Shown here in pieces: positions 50,497 to 61,016 of a DNA stretch of 64,000 bases. The notes beneath the pieces are model-generated. The model was not told the DNA's origin. It saw only the letters and a list, made by a program, of their open reading frames with translations, and ran no database searches. The DNA is from Picochlorum sp. 'celeri'. Its lineage: Eukaryota; Chlorophyta; Trebouxiophyceae. Each line of letters starts with the position of its first letter. Position 1 is the stretch's first letter. The translations under genes and the position numbers were made by a program. The stretch is from contig JAACMV010000018.1 of the NCBI GenBank assembly GCA_010909725.1, positions 558,001-622,000 of the forward strand, written 5' to 3'.

Positions 50497-51938
50497 ATGG
50501 ATGAAAAGCCTTCTCAGAATGCTCAAGAACAAGAGCAGGAAGCAGTTGCTTTGGAAGCGGAGATACAGGCATTGCGATGTAAATTGCATGCATTAGAGTC
50601 TCAGTATTCCAAGCATATGGCACGGGATGCAGGAATGTCCTCCCATCACCGCAATGGCACATGGGATGCATCTGGTCATGGATTGTCGAAAGGGCAGGTT
50701 GAACGATACAGCAGGCAAATCATACTTCCCAGTTTTGGTGTATCAAGTACGTGATACATCTTCATAGGTACATGGTGTGCAATGCTGATGTGTTGTATGG
50801 TACATGTGCAGGTCAGTCAAAGCTCTGTAGAGGGTCTGTTCTTGTTGTTGGAGCAGGTGGTCTCGGTAGTCCTGCGCTGTTGTATTTGGCTGCTGCGGGG
50901 GTGGGAAAGATTGGTATTGTCGATAAAGATGAAGTCGAATTGAGTAATATTCACAGACAAGTCATCCACAGGGAAGCTGCTGTTGGAGTGGCCAAGACAA
51001 CATCAGCAGCAGAGGCTATCAGGCAGATCAATTCATCGATTGATGTCGAAGAATACACGGATGGTTTTACACCAAAAAATGCCCTAGATATCATTGAAAA
51101 GTATGATGTTGTCATGGATGCGTCAGATAATGCGCCAACAAGATATCTCATTAGCGATGCATGCTGCATTGCACAGAAACCGCTGGTGTCAGGGGCAGCA
51201 ATCGGAACAGACGGGCAACTGACCGTGTATTGTTACGGAGACGATGGGCCATGTTATCGATGCTTGTATCCAAACCCACCACCGGCGCAGAATTGTGCTC
51301 GCTGTGCAGATGCTGGTGTTCTAGGTCCAGTTCCAGGAGCTATTGGTACGCTTCAGGCATTGGAAGTGATCAAGATCATCTCTGGCATTGGGGAAGTGCT
51401 GTCAAAGAAGATGTTGATAGTGGATGCGTTATACTGTCGGTATATGACTGTGAAACTACGGTCAAAAAGCGACTCGTGTGTCTCATGTGGATCAAACCCA
51501 TCAGTCACGAGGGATTCCTTGCCCACCTTTGATTATTTTGCTTTCACTGGTCAACCCAGCGCTTCAGACGCGCCCACGAGCCTGAATCTAGTGGATCCTA
51601 ACCATCGTATTACAGTAGCAGAGCTAGTAGAGAGAATGGAAAAGGATCCAATGCATCTTGTTGTGGATGTTCGACCACGACACCAGTTTGATATTTGTAG
51701 CATCCCTGGATCCATCAATGCCCCAATGCAGGAATTCGGTAATCACATTGACACCATCAAGGGAATGATACAACAAGATGGTGATGCAGTGCCAATCAGT
51801 GTCATATGCCGCAGAGGCAACCAGTCCCAAAGGGCTCTACAAGAGCTCCATGGACTGGGATTCACACACGCTGTCGATGTGATTGGAGGAGTTCAATCTT
51901 GGAGTAGTTCCATCGACCCCTCATTCCCATTATATTAA
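50497..51938 (+). CDS. UBA4: UBA4/MOCS3, adenylyltransferase-sulfurtransferase
   Basis: Exons 50497-50746 and 50812-51938 (65-nt intron, GTACGT donor, phase 1) yield 458 residues. UBA4 activates URM1 for tRNA thiolation and MOCS2A for molybdenum cofactor synthesis. An N-terminal coiled coil is followed by the ThiF/MoeB E1-like domain: RYSRQIILPSFGV, GSVLVVGAGGLGSPALLYLAAAGVG, and zinc Cys pairs (CYRC...CARC and CVSC). CARCADAGVLGPVPGAIG carries the conserved Cys. A C-terminal rhodanese domain has VDVRPRHQFDICSIPGS and the active-site loop VICRRGNQSQRAL with its Cys. Complete and intact. Confidence 0.95.
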
Positions 51939-51977
51939 ATATATTCATGCAATCCTCGAGTGAATAAACAGGTTTTC

Positions 51978-51982
51978 TGTAA
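51978..51982 (+). terminator. TGTAA polyadenylation signal of UBA4, touching the next start codon
   Basis: TGTAA 40 nt after the UBA4 stop and two bases before the ATG of the J-ferredoxin gene at 51985. Cleavage must fall inside the next coding sequence. Confidence 0.5.
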
Positions 51983-51984
51983 TA

Positions 51985-53031
51985 ATGGTGTCGTCGTTCC
52001 ACCAGTTCCGACATGGGTCACCGAAACCCTTGGGTTTTTGCCTCTCCAATGGAACATTGCCCAGACATGGGTACAGATATACCATGAATAATCAACTTGG
52101 TTGTCACAAGAGCCGAGAATCATTCCGAGGTGGTGGTAGCATAAGGGTATCAGCACAACAGAGACCAGAAGACACAGAAGAGGTGAATTTTTATTCAATT
52201 CTGGGTACATCTCCCTTGGCAAGCAAGCAGGAGATCAAAAAGAGGTATCGAGAGATGATGAAACAGTACCATCCAGATATGGACAGCAGTAACAGTATGG
52301 ATGGTGATGATGACTTTGCAACCATCCTAAATCTTGTCTACACTATACTAATGGATGATGAACAACGGGCAGAGTATGATCTCTTGGCTGGGTTTTCGGT
52401 ATCCAGCAACAATAATCCTTTCAATGGTATTCCATATGGAAACAAAATGCGCTCAGAAGAGGCACAGTATGTTTTCGTGGATGAATACTCGTGCATAGGC
52501 TGCTTTGGATGTGTCAACGTTGATAAGAAAGGATTTGCCATTGAGGATTCGTATGGAAGAGCCCGATGCATCAATCAAAATAGACCACCAGATACTGTTC
52601 AGCAGGCCATGGATGTCTGCCCCGTCAGTTGTATTCATTGGGTGAGTGCAACACAACTCACCTTGCTTGAAGAAGTGATGGCTCGTATGGATAGGATTGA
52701 CAGCTTTCTTCTCATGCGCTCTCAAGGAAAAGGAGCAAATCTGTCTGTATTTTATGAAGCATCCCTTGAATGGGCTAGAAGGCAGTCGAGGATGAGAGAG
52801 ATGGAGATGAAGATCAAGTATGGGTCCTCTCCCTTTGTGGACTTTATGCCCAATGGTCCTGCAGGGGGAGCCACAACTCGCGGTGACTCCTCCCAACAGA
52901 CACAGCAAGCATCTCGAGGCATGGCCTCCATCATCAACATGACCCGCAAGTGGAGAGATTACAAGCGACGAATGGATGATTCATCAGGCACCCCATCCTT
53001 CTTACTTGGGGATGGCACATTCGAATCGTAA
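51985..53031 (+). CDS. plastid J-domain protein with a bacterial-type 4Fe-4S ferredoxin domain
   Basis: 348 residues, ATG at 51985. A transit peptide of about 55 residues precedes a J domain (FYSILGTSPLASKQEIKKRYREMMKQYHPDMD, intact HPD). A ferredoxin-like part follows: YSCIGCFGCVNVDKKGFAIEDSYGRARC and DVCPVSCIHWV with the Cys spacing of a 4Fe-4S cluster. Chlamydomonas CDJ3-5 and Arabidopsis DJC76/77-type proteins have this same J-ferredoxin layout and are thought to link redox state with HSP70B in the chloroplast. The C-terminal half has no known domain. It starts 46 bp after the UBA4 stop. Confidence 0.88.
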   Translation: MVSSFHQFRHGSPKPLGFCLSNGTLPRHGYRYTMNNQLGCHKSRESFRGGGSIRVSAQQRPEDTEEVNFYSILGTSPLASKQEIKKRYREMMKQYHPDMDSSNSMDGDDDFATILNLVYTILMDDEQRAEYDLLAGFSVSSNNNPFNGIPYGNKMRSEEAQYVFVDEYSCIGCFGCVNVDKKGFAIEDSYGRARCINQNRPPDTVQQAMDVCPVSCIHWVSATQLTLLEEVMARMDRIDSFLLMRSQGKGANLSVFYEASLEWARRQSRMREMEMKIKYGSSPFVDFMPNGPAGGATTRGDSSQQTQQASRGMASIINMTRKWRDYKRRMDDSSGTPSFLLGDGTFES

Positions 53032-53199
53032 TTGTATGTACCATGAATTAAATCAATAATAATGAATTGCATTCATACATGTATTGTAAAATTACTCAAT
53101 AAAAGACGTGTGACGGAACAGCAAGACATGTTCAAATTCAATGTGTTGAAACAGCCAATGCCGATATAAGTCTACAACCATGGTCGGAGAGTGCATATA

Positions 53200-54714
53200 A
53201 TGATGGAAATTGAATGTCGAGATGAAGATGAGCGTCGCGCGATTCGTCAGAAACTCGATAAACGCATCCTGCCTTGGCTGTTTGCTCTAGGGGTTGTATG
53301 CTATCTCGACAGGACCAATTTGAGTTATGCTGCTGTTGAACTCAACAGGGACTTGCAGTTCTCATGCAAGACATATGGTTTGGGGGCTGGTCTCTTCTTC
53401 TTAGGATACGCTGTCTGTCAGGTTCCTTCAAGCAGAGTATTTTTCTACTTTGGCATGCCTTATCTCTGTTCAACAATCATCCTGTGGGGCATTGTTGCCG
53501 GTAGCTTTGCATTGGTACAATCTTCTACTGCATTTCTTCTGCTTCGAGTATTACTGGGTGTGTTTGAGAGTGGTACATTTCCGTGCATGTGGGCGTATTT
53601 GGCTCGATTTTATTCACCAGAGGAACTCGGAGCATCCTATGCATACATTTCAACATCAACAGCGCTGGCTCAGATTATTGGCAGTCCTATTGCAGCTGGT
53701 ATATTATTAATGGATGGATTTGGAGGTATTTCGGGGTGGCAGTGGTTATTTATTATCGAGGGCATCACCTCTGTTTGTTTTGGAATCATTCTGTACCATG
53801 CACTTCCATCAGCTCCAAAGACTGCTCTGTTTCTGACACCAGAGGACAGGGAATGGTTACAAAAGAAACAGGATGGATATATAATAAAACATCAAACTCG
53901 TAAAGATGGTGCACTCTCCACGATATGGCGCGAGTGTTGCCGATTTTGGACTGTCATGAAAGATTGGAGAACATTGTATCTCTCAGTTGTGCTGTTTGCA
54001 ATCACGCAAGCAATGTATGGATGTGTCTTTTTCATCCCCATGATTATCCACAGTTTTTTCTTTTCTTCCTCATCGACCCAAGAGGGAGATGTAGCGGTGA
54101 GTGCATGCAGTGATGGGGAATCATCATCCGGCAGTGGAGAGGGCGCCTTGGTGGCAATACTCAGCATGGTGCCCTTTGCATCTGCAGCCATATGCATGAT
54201 CATCGTGGGGAAAATGTCAGAGTCCGCGAACGAGAGGCGATACCATGCTGCAATCCCAGTCTGCCTGGGAGCAATTTTCATGATGACAACACCAGGCATG
54301 ATGCATCTGGGAATCCCAGTCATGGCATTCATCTCCCTCACTCTAGCAGCAGCTGCTTTATGGTCTTACCACGGACCATTCATGACATGGCCGGTCGTTT
54401 TCTTCGAAAGAGAGAATGCCACCCTAGCCTTTGCGATTATGAACAGCATTGGAAGCGCAGGGGGCTTTTTTGGGAATACCATTCTCGGTATTCTAGCAGA
54501 AGCCACTGGTGGCTATGGCATTGCCATGGTCTGTATCGGCATTGTTCTACTGTTGGGAGGTCTTGCAATCATCATCATGCCACGCCCAGAGAGAGAGATG
54601 CCACGCCCAGAGAGAGAGATGCCACGCCCAGAGAGAGAGATGCCACATGATGATGTGGAATCAGATACCCTGCTCGGAGAGGGTGCTCTCCGTAGACAAC
54701 AAACTAGTGGATGA
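53200..54714 (+). CDS. MFS transporter of the anion:cation symporter type, with a C-terminal tandem repeat
   Basis: 504 residues from ATG 53200 (the upstream GTG start is not used). Twelve predicted membrane segments, with an MFS signature after helix 1 (LDRTNLSYAAVELNRDLQF) and GLGAGLFFLGYAVCQVPSS and WQWLFIIEGI, the pattern of ACS/Dal5-type transporters of organic anions common in bacteria and fungi. The second half includes a long Ser-rich loop. After the last helix the tail holds three tandem MPRPERE copies, then an acidic end. The substrate is unknown. Rare or patchy presence in green algae would suggest transfer; that needs a search. Confidence 0.8.
   Translation: MMEIECRDEDERRAIRQKLDKRILPWLFALGVVCYLDRTNLSYAAVELNRDLQFSCKTYGLGAGLFFLGYAVCQVPSSRVFFYFGMPYLCSTIILWGIVAGSFALVQSSTAFLLLRVLLGVFESGTFPCMWAYLARFYSPEELGASYAYISTSTALAQIIGSPIAAGILLMDGFGGISGWQWLFIIEGITSVCFGIILYHALPSAPKTALFLTPEDREWLQKKQDGYIIKHQTRKDGALSTIWRECCRFWTVMKDWRTLYLSVVLFAITQAMYGCVFFIPMIIHSFFFSSSSTQEGDVAVSACSDGESSSGSGEGALVAILSMVPFASAAICMIIVGKMSESANERRYHAAIPVCLGAIFMMTTPGMMHLGIPVMAFISLTLAAAALWSYHGPFMTWPVVFFERENATLAFAIMNSIGSAGGFFGNTILGILAEATGGYGIAMVCIGIVLLLGGLAIIIMPRPEREMPRPEREMPRPEREMPHDDVESDTLLGEGALRRQQTSG
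54577..54639 (+). repeat. three 21-bp tandem repeats in the MFS coding tail
   Basis: Three consecutive units, each encoding MPRPERE, with identical bases, placed after the last membrane helix. The perfect identity suggests recent slippage. Confidence 0.9.
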
Positions 54715-54890
54715 CTACTACAGGTACATAGATCCCTTGTGTGGGACAGAATGGCACATATTTCATTCAAAATTTGCATCGAATCTTAAGATTAAAACTA
54801 TTCTTTTCTTTACATTCAACTGAAGGGTTGAATAGGCTGATTTATCCTCGATAGGTTTATCCACTCCAACACGCATTCCTGTCCAGAAAC

Positions 54891-56477
54891 ATGAGAATTT
54901 TGTCTGTACGTGGTCAAAACAGATCCTCGATAGGCATCTATTCTGCATATTCTAGACCTGTGCCTGTTGTCAAGGGATGGATAGGGGCGAGGCCCGCTGT
55001 TTCTAGAAACCGATCGACATGTGGCCACATTGTTGTCGGTCGTCGTGGCACTCCTGTGGTCGCAGCACAGTCTAGTTCAGCCTCTGAGGGTGCTGATGTC
55101 GAGAATCTAGTAATTATTGGCAGTGGTCCGGCTGGATACACGGCTGCCATCTATGCCTCGAGGGCGAGCCTGAGTCCACTCGTGTTCGAGGGATATCAGG
55201 CTGGTGGAGTCCGTGGAGGGCAGTTGATGACGACGACCGAGGTTGAGAATTTCCCTGGTTTCCCTGAAGGGATTACAGGGCCAGATTTGATGGATCGTAT
55301 GAGGCAGCAGGCTGAACGTTGGGGTAGCAATTTGTTGCTGGAAGATGTGGAGTCTGTGGATTTGTCTGTGAGGCCATTTGTGATCAAGGGCACAGAGACA
55401 ACGGTGAAGGCGCATAGTCTGATCATCGCTACTGGAGCAACAGCAAAGCGCTTGAATATTCCTTCAGAGGAAACATTCTGGAGTCGCGGGATCAGTGCGT
55501 GTGCTATTTGTGATGGGGCATCTCCAATATTCAAAGATCAAGAGTTGGCTGTGGTTGGTGGTGGGGACACTGCCACGGAAGAGGCTGTGTATCTCACAAA
55601 ATACGGAAAGCATATTCACTTGCTTGTCCGTGGACCAACGATGAGGGCGAGCAAGGCTATGCAGGAGAGAGTACTTGAGAATCCAAAGATCACTGTCCAT
55701 TTCAACACGGCTGTGGAGGATGCATATGCTGATAAGAAGGGTGCCATGGGGGGATTGCATTTGTTGAATAATGAGACAGGAGAGAAGAAAGACTTGCCTG
55801 TTCGCGGGCTGTTTTATGGAATTGGCCATAATCCAAACAGTGCCTTCCTTGATGGACAGGTTGAATTGGATGAGGCTGGATACGTCAAGGTGAAGAATGG
55901 TGGTCCATGGACCAACGTCGAGGGTGTGTTTTCTGCCGGAGATTTACACGATGTGGAATGGAGACAAGCTATCACTGCAGCTGGAAGCGGATGCATGGCT
56001 GCATTGGCGGCAGAGCGATACCTGACTGGAAATAACTTGGTTGTTGAGAAGGAGAAGCGTGAGGAGCCTGTTTCAGAACCAGAGCAGCAGAGAAAGAAGG
56101 ATTCCCAGGAAAAAGAGGAGAAAGACAAGATGTCTATGGAAGAGGAATTCAACTTGTATGCTGACAAACATCGTGGACAGTATGCTTTGAGGAAGCTCTA
56201 CCACGAGAGTGACAGACTCGTCACTGTCTTGTACACCTCACCAACCTGTGGACCATGCAGATCTTTGAAGCCAATCTTGAACAAGGTTGTGGATGAGTAC
56301 TCTGGAAAGATACACTTGGTCGAGATCGATATCGCAGAGGATCCAGAGATTGCACAGGCTGCAGGTGTGAATGGAACTCCAACTGTCCAAATGTTCAAGA
56401 ACAAGGACAGAGTGGCAAACCTCCCAGGCGTCAAGATGAAGAATGAATACAGAAAGTTAATTGAAGGAAACTTGTGA
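54891..56477 (+). CDS. NTRC: NADPH-dependent thioredoxin reductase C
   Basis: 528 residues, ATG 54891. NTRC joins a thioredoxin reductase to a thioredoxin and reduces 2-Cys peroxiredoxin and other plastid targets with NADPH. A transit peptide of about 65 residues precedes the FAD motif [16 protein letters not shown], the redox centre CAICDG, the NADPH motif [10 protein letters not shown], and [13 protein letters not shown] Glu/Lys-rich linker leads to the thioredoxin domain with CGPC and its cis-Pro in [10 protein letters not shown]. Length and layout match plant and cyanobacterial NTRC. Intronless. Confidence 0.96.
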   Translation: MRILSVRGQNRSSIGIYSAYSRPVPVVKGWIGARPAVSRNRSTCGHIVVGRRGTPVVAAQSSSASEGADVENLVIIGSGPAGYTAAIYASRASLSPLVFEGYQAGGVRGGQLMTTTEVENFPGFPEGITGPDLMDRMRQQAERWGSNLLLEDVESVDLSVRPFVIKGTETTVKAHSLIIATGATAKRLNIPSEETFWSRGISACAICDGASPIFKDQELAVVGGGDTATEEAVYLTKYGKHIHLLVRGPTMRASKAMQERVLENPKITVHFNTAVEDAYADKKGAMGGLHLLNNETGEKKDLPVRGLFYGIGHNPNSAFLDGQVELDEAGYVKVKNGGPWTNVEGVFSAGDLHDVEWRQAITAAGSGCMAALAAERYLTGNNLVVEKEKREEPVSEPEQQRKKDSQEKEEKDKMSMEEEFNLYADKHRGQYALRKLYHESDRLVTVLYTSPTCGPCRSLKPILNKVVDEYSGKIHLVEIDIAEDPEIAQAAGVNGTPTVQMFKNKDRVANLPGVKMKNEYRKLIEGNL

Positions 56478-56516
56478 ATTACATACTATGTTTATTTGGT
56501 AAATCATACTACGTGT

Positions 56517-57140
56517 TTAATAATAGTAGTCCTCAGAGTATCCTTCTGAAGGCTCACTACTCCAACCTTCATCTGGATAGTCATTCCCATAATAGCCTTC
56601 CGCATTGCTGTCTTCGGTATCGTCAAAACTATCCTCATGATCCATATCCTCTTCTGGTGCATAGAAATCGTCGTCATAAATATAAAAATACGGTCGGTGC
56701 TCTTCCACATCTGTTGTGTCATCTCTGGCAATATACAAGTCATATACATAGTCATCCTCCTTTTCAGCATCCTGTGATCTTTCACTGCACTCAACGTCAC
56801 ATACTTTTCCCAAAGCTCTCAAAGGATCAGGTAACATTTCGGCTTCCTCAAATGCAGTCCTCCCTCGCTTCTTTGTCACAACATCGAAGGAAGCATGGTA
56901 CAACTCTGTGTCTTCTGCAGTCTTTTCAATTTTGCCCGGCTCTTCCACCTCAGACACAGCAAACAAACTCTCCAAATACATATGAGATGCTGACCCTAGT
57001 TCTTCCGCCGTCATAGTCGCCATCTTTCGATACGTTCGTGGCCTCTTCCTACCAGAGTCCTCAAGAGACAAACTTGCCAGATCCACATCGTCCCTCCCAC
57101 CCTCTTGAACATCTACAGAATCCGATACATTGTGAGACAT
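56517..57140 (-). CDS. IWR1: IWR1-domain protein (RNA polymerase II nuclear import)
   Basis: 207 residues, ATG at 57138-57140. The second half holds the IWR1 motif: DDYVYDLYIARDD followed by an acidic stretch and DFYAPEEDMD, then YYGNDYPDEGW. Yeast IWR1 carries assembled RNA polymerase II into the nucleus; the plant homologue (DMS4/RDM4) also acts in RNA-directed DNA methylation. The N-terminal half has a KRPRTYRK basic patch that could serve as a nuclear signal. The protein is very acidic overall, and the last 60 residues are rich in Asp, Glu, Ser and Tyr. Intronless; ends 40 bp from the convergent NTRC. Confidence 0.8.
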   Translation of the reverse strand: MSHNVSDSVDVQEGGRDDVDLASLSLEDSGRKRPRTYRKMATMTAEELGSASHMYLESLFAVSEVEEPGKIEKTAEDTELYHASFDVVTKKRGRTAFEEAEMLPDPLRALGKVCDVECSERSQDAEKEDDYVYDLYIARDDTTDVEEHRPYFYIYDDDFYAPEEDMDHEDSFDDTEDSNAEGYYGNDYPDEGWSSEPSEGYSEDYYY

Positions 57141-57561
57141 ATGATCATATCACATCGTAACCTTGATACCCATGCGTACATAAGCTACTTGGCGCCTGGA
57201 TTGCTCGTTTACGTTTCAGACGAATAACTTGCAGTTGGCTCCTTCCTTCACCAGTAGGGGCAGTGCTAGTAGTAGGACTACATCCGCCATCATCTCTACC
57301 TCCCAATTCAACCATTATATCTTTATCTTATTCTTTTACGCTGTGAATGCAGCATGCAAGCATATGTGTATGGGTGCAAAATTGCAAAATTGAATTGAAT
57401 ATGTTTATTAAGGAAGTTCCACACTCATGATCGAGCCAATAACGTCCTCAAAGACAATGGACACATACCAAGATATTTAAAATTGAGCATAAATCAATTC
57501 AGATTCGTCTGAGTGGACTCTGTGCGAGAAAGAGTGCTGCAAGTGCTGTGCATGGGTCAGA
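57141..57561. promoter_or_regulatory. divergent intergenic region, IWR1 / KRI1
   Basis: 421 bp; no gene or RNA recognised. Confidence 0.4.
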
Positions 57562-59583
57562 ATGGCACCCAAAACACTGTTTGATGACAATGAAGAAGAG
57601 GGATTTGATGGTGGATTGAAAATTAACACTGAATTTGCTCGAAGATTTGAGGTGCGATCAGATATGTGTGATTTGCAGTGATCGTTTTGTTTTTCCATGT
57701 CGCATGCAGTTGCTCACATGGAGCCTGTTGTGTTGCAGCATAATAAAAAGCGAGAGGAGTTGCACCGGTTGAAAGAGAAATTTCCCGAGCAGGCTGCTCG
57801 GCTTGAGGCAAAGGGTGTTTCTGCGCTTATGAATGATGAGGAATCATCCAGCAGTTCTGAAGAGGAGGATGATGGAGTTATACCTCAGAAGACGGAGAAA
57901 CAAATTCTGGAGACGATATTGAAGATTAGGAACAAGGATACGTCTATTTATGATCCGAATGCAAAGTTTTATTCTGAAGACGAGGAGGAGGAGGAGGAGG
58001 ATGTGAAAGATGCCAAGAGGAAGGAGAAGCCAGTGTATTTGAAAGATGTTGTGTACAAGGAGGCCATGGAGTTGGCGAATGGAAATGGGAGTGATGCTGA
58101 TGAAAACGAAAAAGATAGAGGGAAATCGTATGTTGAGGCGCAGGAGGATCTGAAACGTGCATTCTTAACAGCGTATGAAGAGGAGGTTGGTGATGCATTG
58201 CAGTCAGAGGGGGACGGTTTTGGAGGAGTGCTTCAGAAATCAGAAACGCTCAGGAAGGAAGCTGAAATTACAGATGAAGAGACTCAGAAACTAGTTGATA
58301 AGATTTTTTCCAAGGGAGATAAGGAAAAGTCTACGATGACAGAAAATGACAAATTTCTGAGGGATTATATTCTGAAACAAGCATGGATGAGGGATTCTGA
58401 TGATGAAGACGAGCACTTTATGGATGATGGTGTCGTTGATGAGGAAGAAGACGAGCAAGCAATGGATGCAGCAGAAGCCTTTGAAGCAAGCTACAATTTC
58501 AGATTTGAGGAGCCTGGAGGGACTGAGATTGTGACGCATCCTCGTGAGATTGAAGGAATTGTGAGGAAGAAGGACGATCGAAGAAAGCAAAAGAGAATGG
58601 AAAAGGCTGCCAGAAAAGCACAAGAAGAGGAAGAGCGTAGGAGGGAGTTGAAGCAGCTGAAGAATTTGAAAAAGATGGAGATTGAAGATAAGCTCAAAGA
58701 AGTAAAGAACATAGCAGGTTCTGGTGTGGCTGAAGAGGACCTCATCGGAAAATTACTTGATGGTGAGTTTGATCCAGAAAAACATGACCAAGCCATGCAA
58801 GAGGCTTTTGGAGAGGAGTATTATAATGTTGAAGAAGAGGAAGATGTGGAAGATGAAGAATTTGACAAAAAATTGGCTGCCATGGCAGAGTATTCTTCAG
58901 ATGAAGAGGTAGATAATACAATCTCAGCAATGATTGAGAAACAAAAGAAGAAAGAGGACGATGATGATCCAGAGAATACTGCAAAGCAGGATGTCAAAAA
59001 GCTCCTGGATGAATACTACAAACTCGATTACGAGGACCATGTTGGGGGCATTCCAACACGCTTTCGATACAAAGAAGTAGAGCCTGAGACATATGGGTTG
59101 ACATTCGAAGAAATTCTGATGATGGATGATAAGGAGCTGAATCAGATCATGGGTTTGAAGAGAGTAGCAGCAACATACCATGATGGTCCCAAGAGGAGGC
59201 CAAATTACGGACGACTGAACGAGTGGAGGAAGAATGCTGATATCAAAGCACATGATAGAGAGTCCAAGTATCGAAATAAACACAAGAAGATTGTAGAACA
59301 CAGGGACGACTCTGTTCAGAAGAAGGAGGAAAAGTCTTTAGAAGAAATGGAGGCCGACAGGCGAAAAGACACCTTTAAGAAACCATCATTAAAGAAGAGG
59401 CGCCGCGAAGGACATCAAGAGGATACTTACAAGAATAAAAAGAAGGAGAAAAAGGTGCAGCAATCTCAAACGCCTCCTAATCCTGCCCTAGCTGGCTTAA
59501 CTAAAGCGCAGCGAAAAAATCTCAAGCGCAGCCAAAAGAGGCAAAAGAGGCACAGTGAAATAGCTCAACAAAACGAATCATGA
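57562..59583 (+). CDS. KRI1: KRI1, ribosome biogenesis protein
   Basis: Exons 57562-57651 and 57739-59583 (87-nt intron, GTGCGA donor, TTGCAG acceptor) give 644 residues. The splice joins LKINTEFARRFE to HNKKREELHRLKEKF, exactly the family's opening. KRI1 is a nucleolar partner of KRR1 in 40S assembly. The middle is very acidic and Lys-rich (DEEEEEEDVK, KAQEEEERRRELKQLKNLKKME). The conserved C-terminal domain is YYKLDYEDHVGGIPTRFRYKEVEPETYGLTFEEILMMDDKELNQ, followed by a basic end. TGTAA at 59604-59608. Confidence 0.92.
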
Positions 59584-59603
59584 TATCGATAGTTAATTTA
59601 CAG

Positions 59604-59608
59604 TGTAA
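59604..59608 (+). terminator. TGTAA polyadenylation signal of KRI1
   Basis: TGTAA 20 nt after the KRI1 stop, in the 71-bp gap before the convergent serine acetyltransferase gene. Confidence 0.5.
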
Positions 59609-59654
59609 TTGTATCATTCGTAGTGATAAATACAGCATTCGTTGAAATATTTGC

Positions 59655-60743
59655 TCAAATGATGTAATCCAAAATCAAATCATAGATTTGGTCCATATCC
59701 TTTGTCGGCACATTATCATCGTCTAATCGCTTCACTACTCGAGCTGGAACGCCCACTGCCACACAGTGAGGAGGTAAATCTGTCACGACTACTGATCCCG
59801 CTCCAACTTTAGTACAGTGGCCGAGAACGACTGGCCCAAGCACACTTGCACCGGCGCCAAGCAGGACACCATTCCCAATGATGGGATGTCGTGTTCCAGT
59901 TCCTGTTCCACTACCTCCCAACGTCACATGGTGCAACATGGAGACATTGTCTCCAACAATAGCCGTCTCACCAATGACAACACCACTCGCATGATCAATC
60001 ATCAGACCTCTGCCTAGAGTTGCCCCAGGGTGGATATCCACATCAAAAACCTCGGACATTCTAGACTGCAATGCCAATGCCAACGACTTTCTATTATTCT
60101 GCCACATCCAATGCGCTATACGATGAACTTGAATAGCCTGGAATCCTTTGAAAAACACGAGCCCTTGCAAGTACGTCTCACATGCAGGATCTCTATCATA
60201 GACAGCATTCAAATCAGCTACGCATGCCTCAATCAGGCTAGGATCGTCCTTGTACGCATCCAGAATCAACCGTGTCAACTGTGTACCAAGCAATGTTGGA
60301 TTTGCTAATTTATTCGCCAGGAGAAATGCGAGGCTCTTCTCCAAAGAATTATGCATAATCACCGTCATGTGAAAAAATGATGCCAACACAGGCTCCTCCT
60401 TTGCTGCCTTCTTTGCCTCGTTCAAAACTGTCTGCCACAACACCTCATTATTGCGATGATTTGAAGATGGAGCCCAACTGCAATTGTTCAATGCTTCCTC
60501 CCGCGACACAGTCCTATCCATCCCAGGTCCCAGCAAACGTTCCTGCCACAACTGCTCGTTTATCTGCTTGTTCTTCGCTTTCGCCCGTGCATGCATAGCA
60601 GCAACACTCTCCGACGGGTCAGCTGCAATATTAACTACCTTGCCAGCATTAATACGGTGTGCAACGCTCCTTGGACTGCAGAGCAGCCTTCCCCGTGGCA
60701 ACCCACACGTCTTCGGAGATAGGGACACGTGACCCAAGACCAT
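59655..60743 (-). CDS. SAT: serine O-acetyltransferase
   Basis: 362 residues from the ATG at 60741-60743. The open frame continues upstream only through a GTG. It acetylates L-serine with acetyl-CoA, the first step of cysteine synthesis. After a transit-like leader (SPKTCGLPRGRLLCSPRSVAHRIN) comes the N-terminal helical domain (EPVLASFFHMTVIMHNSLEKSLAFLLANKL) and left-handed beta-helix hexapeptides: DIHPGATLGRGLMIDHASGVVIGETAIVG, then VSMLHHVTLGG with the catalytic His. The C-terminus ends in Ile, the residue that docks into O-acetylserine(thiol)lyase in the cysteine synthase complex. The organelle is uncertain; plastid is likely. Confidence 0.93.
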   Translation of the reverse strand: MVLGHVSLSPKTCGLPRGRLLCSPRSVAHRINAGKVVNIAADPSESVAAMHARAKAKNKQINEQLWQERLLGPGMDRTVSREEALNNCSWAPSSNHRNNEVLWQTVLNEAKKAAKEEPVLASFFHMTVIMHNSLEKSLAFLLANKLANPTLLGTQLTRLILDAYKDDPSLIEACVADLNAVYDRDPACETYLQGLVFFKGFQAIQVHRIAHWMWQNNRKSLALALQSRMSEVFDVDIHPGATLGRGLMIDHASGVVIGETAIVGDNVSMLHHVTLGGSGTGTGTRHPIIGNGVLLGAGASVLGPVVLGHCTKVGAGSVVVTDLPPHCVAVGVPARVVKRLDDDNVPTKDMDQIYDLILDYII

Positions 60744-61016
60744 TCTCGTATCTAATGCGATCAATAGATGACAATTATATATCTTCTTGTTTAAATAGCA
60801 ACTAATAGTGCAACTACGATGGTCAGCCCACCGTGAGAAATACCGAGTGACGATTGATCCGACCAGCACTCGGCGTTGATGTTCCTTTTTTCTTATACCC
60901 TTGACGTTGTTTTACATACTATTCTTAAATTGAATAATAACCAACTGGCCAGGGAACAGGTGAATATATCCCTCGAAGAGCCACGCGATGAGCCATAGGC
61001 TCATGAATTCGTGGTC

